Below are positions 30,489-41,700 of a stretch of 62,000 nt of DNA, piece after piece. This DNA comes from Zygnema cylindricum. Its lineage: Eukaryota; Streptophyta; Zygnematophyceae; Zygnematales; Zygnemataceae. A program made the translations under genes and the position numbers. How positions within the stretch are numbered: the first letter of the stretch is position 1; each line of letters opens with the position of its first letter. The stretch is taken from NCBI GenBank assembly GCA_037447655.1, contig JBBHKE010001244.1, positions 164,346-226,345 on the forward strand, written 5' to 3'. Below the pieces are notes generated by a model, which worked only from the letters and a program-made list of their open reading frames with translations, did not search any database and had not been told where the DNA came from.

Positions 30489-31548
30489 TTATTCCAAACA
30501 AGGGCATTCCGCCATATAGTGACCGGGTTCCCTACAAAAGAAGCAAACCCCTCCTTTCAAAGCTCCCCTTTCTTTTCCTTTTCCTCTCTTTCCACCGAAG
30601 TTCCGATATGGCTTATCTTTATCTTTCTTCCTCTCATCACGCTTCCGCCAGTCACCATCATTCCTCTCATCACGCTTCCGCCAGTCACCACCAGCTGTCA
30701 GTGCATTCACCCTGTCACTTCCCCTACGAAGCTCCAAAGTGCTTTCCCTCACAAGAATCATCCCCATGGTAATGCTCCAAGTCCATGAGGAGTAGTCAAT
30801 TTCCTGCATACAGTTAATGATGTTTTCGTACTCATCTGGGAGTTTCATGATTAGTGTGTTAATCTTTCTCACCTCAGCTTCTACATATCCTGCACTAGCA
30901 AGCTCAACATATAACGCAGTAATATCATTGCAAAACTCTACCATGCTACCGCCTTTATAAACATAGGCGTCTATTTCCTGTTTTACTAACTGCTGCCTCT
31001 GCATAGTCAAACAAAACTGTTATAAATATGAATTAGTGTTTCCCAAATTTAGTAACTGCTGCCTCGGTATAGTCTCACTCTTATAAATCTGAATTAGTGT
31101 TTCCTAGATTTTTGAAGACTTGGTTAGGTTTATAAGAGTGATAGCTATGGGTTTAGACACGTTTCTAAGTATGATATGTTTTGCTATTGTGTTTTTGTAA
31201 TCCCAAATTTTATTGTCATTTTCTTCAGTTTTTGGTTTAGCTATAACCCCTACAAGTGGAACTGTAGGAGAGAGCCTAGCTCCCCTCACCAAAGGCGTTC
31301 CTTTACCCTTGTCCCTTTCTCCCTCTTCCATGGCAATAATTTCCCTTTCACATTCTGTTTCATCTGTACTCCATTTGGTTTTCTGGGAAGCCCTTGTTGA
31401 ATCTCCATAGTGAGTTCCACCGAAGCCCTGTGGCGGACATCTCACTTGTCCCGAAACAATTCCCCATAAGTGCTTTTCGAAAAGCAATCCCTCCATCGTA
31501 AATTCCCATTAAGTGAAGTCTGTTCCATCAAACATAGGCACCCTAGAT
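30489..31548 (-). pseudogene. Copia gag remnant
   Basis: Two frames (31104-31496 and 30489-31010) cover gag of a family C element: GIVSGQVRCPPQGFGG, KHIILRNV, QEIDAYVYKGGSMVEFCND, IMKLPDEY and a CCHC knuckle CFFCREPGHYMAEC. An ATG stands right after the primer-binding site (MFDGTDFT), followed by an in-frame TAA. Here the gag end reads through WTWSITMGMILVRES without the frame break seen at 12690. The two frames are separated by a tandem duplication at 30989-31110. Confidence 0.75.
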
Positions 31549-31563
31549 GGTGGGCCCATAACC
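31549..31563 (-). promoter_or_regulatory. Primer-binding site, half-tRNA type
   Basis: The + strand reads GGTGGGCCCATAACC, identical to 13360-13374, between gag and the LTR terminus TGAAATTC at 31564. Confidence 0.85.
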
Positions 31564-32531
31564 TGAAATTCTATGGGTTCCATTTCCCAACAGAAATCCA
31601 GCAGAAATCGCAGACCTAAAGAAGCTTATCTAGAGAGTGCCGACTCGAAGTTGATACAAACCCAAATGACTGACACCTTGACAGTCAGAACTCGTATACA
31701 ACTTCACCCTTGTGAAAAAAGACTTTCTGTGTACTTGGTTTCACCACAGAATGCAAAGCTTGAACATGTGTTTTGGACAACTTTCCCCACTTTGACTTTC
31801 ACTTAGAAATGCCGCCACCCTGGCAAGTAAAAACTCTGACCTACCACACCCTTGTGTAGTTTGGACTCCTTTGAGTCCGCGGTAAAAAAAATCACTGAAT
31901 TTTCTCCCCTAAGCAGTTAGTTATGGCTGGCCAAAGATGGCCTATAAATACAAAAGTTCACCTGAAGAGAGGCGCCTCAAACACGCTAAGTTCCTTAACT
32001 CCTACTCACAACTACCTACTACTCTACCCTCGGCCAATCAAAAGAGTGTATAGTACAAGAAGGTACAGTGGCCGAGGGTAGAGTAGTAGGTAGTTGTGAG
32101 TAGGAGTTAAGGAACTTAGCGTGTTTGAGGCGCCTCTCTCCAGGTGACCTTTTGTGTTTATAGGCCATCTTTGGTCAGCCATAACTAACTGCTCAACGGA
32201 GCAAATTCAGTGATTCTTTTTGCTGAGGACTCAAGAGAGTCCAAGCTACACAAGGGTGTAGTAGGTCAGAGTTTTTACTTGCCACGGTGGCGGCATTTCT
32301 AAGGGAAAGTCAAAGTGGGGAATGCTGTCCTAAACACATGTTCAAGCTTTGCATTCTGTGGTGAAACTGAGCACACAGAAAGTCTTCTTTCACAGGGGTG
32401 AAGTTTTATACGAATTATGACTGTCAAGGTGTCACTTATTTGGGTTTGTATCAACTTGGAGTCGGCACTATCTAGATAAGCTTCTTTAGGTCTGCGATTT
32501 TTGTGGGGGAAATGGAACCCATAGAATTTCA
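31564..32531. repeat. LTR palindrome (inverted duplication of a family C LTR)
   Basis: The left arm 31564-32035 and right arm 32070-32531 are reverse complements with few differences, separated by a 34-base loop. The left arm is the LTR attached to the gag relic. The right arm retraces it back to the terminus GAATTTCA at 32531. The switch point ACAGTGG/CCGAGGG uses the short shared GGCC. RNA from either strand would fold into a hairpin of about 460 base pairs. Confidence 0.92.
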
Positions 32532-32629
32532 GTCTATAAGGTGTTTCACGATATCTTGCCCTTTGAGTCAGGTGCTTGGTACTTTAATATATTTTTGCAA
32601 GTCCATTCCTTTATTACCATTCGAAATAT

Positions 32630-33430
32630 TGCCCTCAAGATCAATGATATCCTCACTGTGTCAAGTATATTGTTTGTCACCAAGTGAAATGGGGGCATCC
32701 GCCCCATTGTTTCGAGTGAAGTATTATATGAATTTATAGCTCATGCCACCTACGTACATCTCCCGTTTCTGTTCCATCATTACTTTTCGCTTCATCGGTT
32801 TGGCTTGGTTAGTAAGCGTAGCCGTAAGTTCACCGTATTCGCGCTTTGTTCGATATCCATCAGGATTGGCTGGTCCTCTCGGTTAATGTTTCAAATGCAT
32901 AAATATGGTGGATCAAAACGTTTTTCTTTCAAGGCTCATGGTTGTCCTCCATGATTTTCTAGATATTCCTTTTTGTGCTAGCCTTTCATTCTTTTACGAT
33001 GGTTTGATTCCTCTTTAATAAGGGTTACACTCTTGGTGGACCTTTATTCCCCCTTGCTCATTATCGCACCCTTCAATCTTGCCTCTTCCCTTCGGTGTTG
33101 GGCAGTACACATACCATCGGCACATATCATAAGTACAAAGTTGTTTTGACCTATCTATTTTGAAGTGATTTCTTGGCATAACTTGACCTTTCTATTAAGC
33201 CATCTATGTTGTTGCTTGGTCACTTTCTCATATTTCTCCTTCTTTCCCCCCCCTAACATGGTTTTCAAGCTCCCACTACATCCGATTGCACTCGTGGGTT
33301 AAGGTTTCCGCTTCTCTCCATTATTTTTGTGACTCAATTTTTTAATTTCGCTCTTCAGACTAATTTGTCCCATGTGGATGACCTCCCCAACCTCTCGACC
33401 CTCATGTGGGTTTCAATCTTATGACGAGGG
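32630..33430 (+). pseudogene. Decayed LINE reverse-transcriptase fragment
   Basis: Nucleotide similarity to 17470-17740 is visible. For example GATATCCATCAGGATTGGCTGG here matches GACCTCCATCCGGATTGGGTGG, and 32690-32750 matches the GGIRPIAIGEVLYR segment. Later, 33370-33410 resembles 18265-18300. Many stops and indels are present. Confidence 0.5.
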
Positions 33431-33777
33431 GTGTTACCTAACGCCCCCTCAAAATTTTGGCTATGTATGGAAGCCCACTGAGTCTCACTAGGAGAAGGAC
33501 TCGTACCTGTAAGAAAACTCGCACCAGGAGGCAGACTCCCACCATACGGCCTCTAAAATTTGGCTAAGTACCCGAGCCTACGAAATCGCACCAAGAAGTG
33601 GACTCGCACCAGGACGAGGACTCGCCACATGTAACTAGCGATAATTCAACTTCACTCATTGAGAACACATTTCGCAAACGTTTTACGATAGCCTAAAAAA
33701 AGGATAAACAAGGCACACCCTCTTCACACTATTCGAAAAACAATATTTGTTCACATTTTCCAATTTCGTTTTTTTGC

Positions 33778-34330
33778 CTAAAATCCATAGGAGCAACGAA
33801 GCAAAATGAGGCCACCAGGTTGAATGACACTGTCGCACAAGCAAACAAGGGAAATTAAAGGTTGATGAGGATGGTCAATCATTAACCCGAGGGCGGTGGT
33901 GAATTGAGGAGACGTGAAATGTAGAGTGGATAAATTAGGTGTAGTCAATAGCCAAGCTAGAACCAAGCCCACCCCAAGAGAGAAAACGGGCATGTGGAGA
34001 TTTAGAGGGAAGCGACTCGAAAAGCTCGGATCTAATGGTGGCGACAACCTTATGAGAACGATTCCTGGACACGTGCAACTAATGCAGTAACAACGTTGTG
34101 GAGGACCGACGCCCTCGCTAAATCAAGAGAAGGAATATAACAAGAAGCATTCAAAATGAATTGCTGGAAGGAAAAAAACAATGTACGAAACACGAGGTAC
34201 ATCGATAGCAAGAACAAGAGTATTCCCAACCAAATAACGAGAGACAAGAGTGGAGGCATCAAAGCACCAATGGTAGGCAGAGGGCGCCACACGTGCCGTA
34301 ACTATTAAGCCCAACCCTCCTACAGATAGG
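33778..34330 (-). pseudogene. Decayed LINE fragment, C-terminal half
   Basis: Two minus-strand frames match LINE 2 around residues 45-190: GLIVTARVAPSAYHW and VSRYLVGNTLVLA correspond to LGLRPTATLAPSAS and TSRFLVDDTPILA, and the next matches GAGAWLIATPIF. A region at 34330-34480 also resembles 28165-28260. Frames are broken. Confidence 0.6.
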
Positions 34331-35500
34331 AATGAATGCGAGCCGTAGGCCTTGACTCGAGATCAAAGCCCCACGGCCTAACAATGTGAGAAGTACGTCC
34401 ATGAGATGATCATCGAAGGCGGAGAGAGATGAAACAAATGCTACAATAGAAGGTGATTTGCGGTTAGGAGGGGAGTTGGAGGAAACACATTGTCAAAAGA
34501 GCAAACGCCACCTGGGGATCCGGTTGGTGAAATCAACCGTTGGTCAAAGGCGAAAATATTTGATTGGATGCTTTGTTAGTTTTCACCTCATAATTTAGAG
34601 TTTGTCTGTTGGAATATGCTGGTTGTGATGGTAGAATGTCCCTTATTTGATCCTAAGTTTGGTGTCTTTGTTTTACCTGTCCTTTTTCTATGGGTTCCTT
34701 GCTTTTGCTTTGCTTTTTCCTTTTGTTTGCTTCCCTCCACATGTAGCTTTGCAGTTTTAGAATTGCTGCCTCTTTTTGTTCCCATGGAATCAGATGACTT
34801 ACCATTGCACTTTTCAGTAAAGTCGGTAATATTTTTTTTTTTTTTCTATGATCCAACAAACTTATTGTTGTGAGAAATAAGTGACATTTCTTTTAGGCAG
34901 AAATGGAACTCAAAAGTCACCCCTTTCAATTGTCAAAGAAGTACAAATGAGATGATCCAGCAAAAAATGCCTTTAGTAAAGTCGGGTTATCTTCATTCTT
35001 CATGTGCTCAAAGAGTTCAAAGGTGCAACATCGAGTTCTCAACAGTCCCATATCAGTTCAGATTTGCGAAAATTACTTTACGCAAATTATAGGGCGAAAT
35101 TCACAGTATATGTTGACCGCATAGAGCATTTCCAATTGTTTTCACACATTTGAACTATGTCACATACACAGAGAACGTCTGATATTCTAAACATGAAATT
35201 TTGTGTCAGGAAATCAATTCACGGTTAGATAAGATTTTCAGCAAAAGACACTTCTTGAATTTGAACCAAGTCAGTGCACACGGCTTCAAACTTTAACAAC
35301 TCTGTCACACTTTTCTTTATTAACAACTCTGCATCAGTTTCCAACATCCGTAAGAACACAACCGTTTGATTATTAGAGGACCTCTGGCCGGAAGCCAGTA
35401 CTCTACTTTTCAGCCACAAGGAAATCAGCACCCATTTGACAAAAATTGCCGAAGAAGATTTTATTATTATTCCCTAAATTTTGCCCTCAAACCTAAGACA
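34331..35500. other. LINE-derived and unassigned DNA downstream of the RING gene
   Basis: The part 34605-34835 resembles the LINE 3' region (TTGCACTTTTCAGTAAAG against TCGCACTTTTTGAATAAAG). The rest has no recognised gene or repeat. Confidence 0.35.
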
Positions 35501-35532
35501 AACAAACGACAGTTCACAATTAAACAGTAAAT

Positions 35533-35538
35533 TTTATT
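35533..35538 (-). terminator. Polyadenylation signal of the RING gene
   Basis: AATAAA on the minus strand lies 223 bases after the stop codon. No other AATAAA was noted nearer to the stop, but the actual cleavage site is not known. Confidence 0.45.
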
Positions 35539-35760
35539 GTGGCCGAGGAGCTAGAGGTTGACCACTTAAAAAACTGCAAGCAGCAATCTATGCTTAAGTA
35601 AAAGATTGGAGGGAGTAATATAGGTTTCATTAACACGATTGTTAAAGAGAACAAAGCCCTCCTTTTCCAGAATCAAAAAGATTGCTAAATCATGCCTATC
35701 GCACGAAAGGCTTTTGAAAGTTTGTTCGGAAAAACAAAAGGTCGAGGGTGCAATATCACC

Positions 35761-38700
35761 TCAAACTTTCGGCCAGTCTACAGAAGCAGTGTCCTCCAAA
35801 CCAAAATGTCGGCCAGGGTCCTCTTTGACCAATGGTTGCTCTATAAATTCTTTCTGTAAATGCCTATTGTCGTAACCCTGTGAAGTTGAAACTGTTTCTT
35901 GATTACATCTCCCTAATGAACAGAGTCCTCTCGCATGCTCCAAGCTAGGATTCCTCAATAAGAACTTGATTCCAGCCTCGACTCCGGAGTCAGCTGCTGC
36001 AAGTTGACTGCAATCAAGCATCCTATTTCTCTGCTCTTCTGTACTAGGAAAGTTTTTATCCCGGATCCTGGACCTACACATTCCAGTAGTTGAGTTCTCT
36101 CTAACGCCTTCCCCATTTCCTGACCCGCGAAACCGCAAGGGCGGTTCTATGGATTGCCCCTGATATGTGAAAGACCTTGTCTGTAGATCACTTCCTGAAT
36201 CACTATCATTCAAAGTTGACAGGAGATCCTTCCCTAGGAGCTTTAGCTCTTTCCCCACCGAGGCTACAACGTCCTTTACAGAACAATGACCAGCGTTCGC
36301 ATGAGTACGCCAAGCTCCTTCAGATGCAATATGATGACTATCATGTTCCTTTTTCTTGCTAACGGTTTTATGGGAAAGGTCTGCAACAAGCAATGGTTTC
36401 AGTTCTGGTATATCGAGAACCTTCGTTGCTGAAAAAGCGGCGAGAAAACTTGAACTACATGGAACAGTTGCCAAAGCTTTTATAAGTGGTTTTTGCTCCA
36501 ACGAAGGAACTTCGGAGTGGTCACCAGTGGACATGCTACAATCTTCTGGTGCAGGCACCAGGGTCTCTGAAGGCGAAGGCAATTTTACTTTGACAGGAAA
36601 GCTGATTTCTACACCACAATGTGAACGAGAGCAATTTTGATTACTGGGACAAAAGCTGTTACTAGTTGTGGGTGGAACTGTTGACAACTGAGAGGATGCG
36701 GGAACTTGTGGTTGCTCGAAAGAGTGGGCGAACTTCTCCTTGCTGGGAAGAGCCTTGCAATCTTGTTTAATAAATTGGTTCTGAAGGATAGACATCACCT
36801 TTGGTGGCTCACCTTCAGATACAGCCAAAGGTGTGATGCTTTCTCGAGGGCTACCCTCAGAAGGGGCATTGAGGTCCAGAGGAAGAGCAGGTTCATTCAA
36901 GTCTGGTTGCTGAAACCTCTGTTCAGAGGTGCAGCCATTCATCAGAGACTGGTTTGGCAAAAGAAAATCTTCTTGACATTTGATCAACGAACCAAATGGA
37001 AGGCCTTGCCCCACGGACGAGCAAGCTCCATTCTTGTCCAAACTCCATGCGTCCCTTTCAAGGTTTTTACCTGGACCTCCAGTAACTCCCACTTCATCAC
37101 CAATTTGTCTTCCCTCCCTTTCCAGCAGAGATCCATTGCACGGATCAGATGATCCATCCTGAGATTCAGGCGAGGGTACGGGCAGTGAATTTAAATCGGG
37201 GCGTTCAATCTTCACAATGGCAGGATAAACGGGCAAAGGACAGGAGCTCTCCTCTTTCACGCCTGCAAAACAGGGAATCCTGCCAGTGATTTGCAGATGA
37301 AGTAACTGGTCATTCCCATTTCCCTTGCATGGTGATGAGAGCACGCTAGTCTCACATTCTTGACTCGGTTTCCAGCATGATCCTGAACAATTGCTTGTGT
37401 CCCTTCCTGATGGTAACCGTACCAAAGATCCTGTAGTACATCCTGAATGAAGAAAAGTCACGTTTGCGATTTCGATCCCTTCATGTTGCATAGCACCTCC
37501 ATCACAAGGTTGTCGAGGCATTGTACTTGTCATTGTTTCCACTATGGGAACTTTGCCACAAGCAGCATCAAGAGCCTCAACCGAAGTCGTATTTGCAGAC
37601 TCTACTCTTGACTGTGAATCTGCCACCAACAGACAAGAAGCCTGATTCTCACAACGATGTCCACCTTTGGCGTTTTCCGAACCAGAGGACCTTGATTGCA
37701 AGCTCGTAGAATCCCACATGTTGCTACTGTCCAACAGGCGGCTCCCGTTGCCACCAAAATGGCGTGCCCCTGAATTCTCGAAGCCAGTACAAACTACAGA
37801 TTGAGGAGTTGCAGACACGCAGATGTTGTGGCTTGGGCTACTCAATACACGATTCACTGACATTCTTACAGTCATCATCTGATCGATAAACTCGTCAAAT
37901 CCGTCTTCTGCTTGAGCTGGTAGTGCCAACACATAGGGAACTTTCAAATCATCATCCTCGTCCTCACTAACAATAACAATTGGGGAACTGGCTTCACAAC
38001 CTTTCTCCTCAGCCATGACATAACTAGAAGGCAGCTGAGGTGAGCCACTTATTTCTCCACGCTTACTACACAAAGCACCTCGAACAATTGATGACCTTTT
38101 CCTTGTTACCGAGCGTTTCCCTGAAACTACCCTGCTTCCTAAGAAACTGTGACCCACTGCTTGTGTCTCTGTTAAGGGGCCTACTCCCATGAGTTCTGAA
38201 CCTAGACGAGGAAGGATGGCACAATTTGTCTCAATTGACCTGAAGTTACAATTCTTTCCTTTGTCATTTACCATCTCTCCAGTGTCGTCATTCCACAGAT
38301 ACTGCTCACCTTTCTTTCCCTCGGAAGTGCAGTTTTCAACACCCTCATCCTTCACTGCACTCACAGGCTTCTCACGATTGTCTAAGGTCTCTGTCACATT
38401 TGTACAAAAAAGCTCCATGCCAGCAGCCGTCCCAGCAGCTGACGATCCACAGAGTTGGGCACCGCTTGGAATTGGACATACAAGCAAGCCAGTTTCCTCC
38501 TCTGTACAATCATCATTGCAAGACCAATCCACATCACTGATATCACAATCGTCCCCACTGGAGCTCTGTCCTGAACAACCTGCGGCCAACCCAAAACATG
38601 TTACAAATATAGACACTGAAGCATCTGCACTAGAAACACCATTCAACAGAGTATGAAAAGTAAACAACAGAATGCAACGACTAATTTTCTCAAAAAGCAG

Positions 38701-41700
38701 AACTCCTGTTTCAGAATAATATCAGATGAATACATATGGGACCCAAACAAACAAAATCCAGCAATATGAATTTCAATATACCTTATAAAAGTCCATTTAT
38801 TCTGTACCTTCACATCTGATGAAGCACAAACAATAACTGTCTAATATCAGTAAGTGAAAGGTCAGAGAAGAAAACCTCACTGGAGAGAATATTAAACCCA
38901 CCCTAGTCACTCACCCGAGCCGCATGCAGGAAGTCCCCAGGGCCAGTTCTCCTGAAAACGTGCTTTCAGGGCCTCCACTTCACTGTCCGTTTCATTTGGG
39001 TGCGTGTTGCGGAAATACCGGAGTAGATCTAGGTCACTTTTAAGGGCATTCTTATAGGTTCGAGGAATTCCGGGAGGCCATGAACAACGGTCAGTCCAAA
39101 CACCTTCCCTTGAACGACGTCCCACTTGCCAGCCCCAACCATCTGGCACGTATGGAGGGCCTTCGCCTTTAGAATTCCTAGAAACAGGCGGGAGAACCAC
39201 CTGAAGGTAGCAAGTGAAAATCAACAGCATGTAAACCTGAGTACTCTGACATGATGACAAGCGGTTCAGAGCAAGTGGCCATAACACTATGTACTAGAGT
39301 TGCTCATCGGTGGGCTTAGAACGGTAACTGATACTCGGATTTTTTTGACTTACCGATAATTGATACATCCGCCAATATATCGTTAGTCAACATATTGTTG
39401 ATATATCGCGATACAACATATCGCTCAAAGAACAATAGATTGGATGCAGTGTTTCTGATATCTTTTAATTCTTGTCGGCGTAAATGACTTCGTGACCTTT
39501 TGGGGAGTTACAGGTTTGCCACTCGCCGGATAATTTTAGGATGTTGATGACATTTTTTGAAGAGTCCAGATAAGTATGGGTCATCTGCCGCCCAAATTAC
39601 GCTTTCAGAAAACTAAACGACACCGCATATCTTTGTAATTTGTGAACGCGACTAAATGATTTCTGCAAATATCTCCCCTACTTACAAACTAACAGTAACA
39701 GTGTTCAACAATATAATTATTACAGCATTATGGGATACAATTTTGCAGCTATTGAGTATAGTAGAAATAGTACCGATAATTACATCCTATCGATTATCCG
39801 CAACCATATCTATAATAACTATTGATGGTTACCTACCAATATTCTTGGTTAGCTAGATCGATCAATAACCGATACATCGTTATATTACCTGTTTTTGAGT
39901 CACACAGGATGAGCAACACTACTAGATACACACGTAAGTTTAGAGCTCCATGCCCTGTTTCACCAAAACCAAAGCACTGCCTACCATGGCATGCCCTGTT
40001 CTTTGCTTTCTTCCAACTTGACCAGCATATCATGGATATGGCTGTAAAACATTTTCAAGGTGGGGCCGTGTCTGGACATTAACAAGCAAGAGAGCAGAAT
40101 TCCTTCGCAAAACAAAAGTTTTAATAGGAAGAAATGCTTCCCGAAAAAAAGATAGCGATCAAGGAAATCGGATAACTTGGAAAAATAGTAGAAAGGTGAA
40201 GGGACCAAAACAAAGGGAAAAGTAGCAGTATATGCAAGAAAATGTTCTGTTGCGGAGGCCATGCAATGATAGATGATGTCTGCCTTTTTCAAGAGTACCG
40301 ATAACCAATACATCAAACAGATATTTCATTATAAAACATCTCAGAGGTACATTGCGAAACATGATCTAAAGTCCCAAGGCACAGGTTTGATGAAAGCCGT
40401 GATTACATTAAGAATCTTGATGCTGGCAACTACATCACATTTCATGCTCACTGAATTGTACTCGCTGGAAGGGAACTTTGTAATTTGAGTCCAAATCAGC
40501 CGAATATAATTGCAGCCACATATTGTACAGACAGAAAGTACTGCCCTATGCATACATCGATACATAACAATATCCTGATGTATCGCCACAAAAAAGAACC
40601 TCGCCAGTCTCTAATAATTTCAGAAAACTTTTGACAGGGGTTATTTACCATATAGATTGTCAGAAACTAGCCTACCTCGTTGGTATTTTTGGCATTTGTA
40701 CAAAGTCCGAATAACCCTTAGTTTGGCTAGAAAATGCGTCAAGTTGAAGTAATCAATATCTGGCTGTCCTCAGTTAACTCTAACCTACATTTGCTGTGAA
40801 GATAAAAACAAAAAATGGTTCCAGGACTAATCTGTTCTGGATTACTTGCAACCTCATTAGCAACTAGGCACATGCAGCTGGTTTGCTGCTCTCTCCAAAC
40901 TCTTCACACGAACGTCATAAGCAATCACGCGAATGGCCCAGTTAAGATACATATATCGCTGTACAAAAACTTCTGTGCAGACTGACAATGACTCCATCGC
41001 AATACCCAGTAATAATAGCTTAATTTACGCACTAGCCTGATTCAAATCTAAAATCACCAATCAGTTCCTAAAAGGTAAAGCTATCATACCTTTGTTTTCA
41101 ACCGTTTGAAAGCAACCTCTTGCTCACTGCCATCCTGCAGAATTGCCACGGAGTGCAGAGAAGAAATGCGCAAATCCTCCAACTCCTCCTTTGCCGATGC
41201 TTTTTCAGCCTTAGAGATTTCACAAGGAAGATCCTTCTGGACAAGACCAGCTTTTGCTTGTTCGGTTTGTGTACATCTCTCAGATTTCCTAACAGTAATG
41301 TCAGATAAGGTGCCTTGTGGCTTTATCCTTCTCGCTGTTCGCTTGAAACCTGACACTGCTACATCTAAGGGTTGTGATGCAACATGAAGATTTGCTTTCT
41401 CAAGCTCCAGAGTCTCCTCCTTAACCTCCAGTGTCTCCTTTTTCTCGACATCCAACATTTCCACTTTCCCATGATCCAATATCTCCTTAGGTTCCAAACT
41501 CCCCAACAAGTCTGCATCAGTATGCGCTTCCAGCTCACCAATCAAGGTCTTCACAGGATAAGAATCTTCAATCTTCCGTCGCCTCTGTCGTCTTAAATTC
41601 ACGCGTTGGTAGTCAGCTAACTGTGCGATGTCCAAACCAGAGCTTAAAACATGACTTTTTGTATTTACACATTGTTCATTGGAGTCTCTGTCTGGATTCA

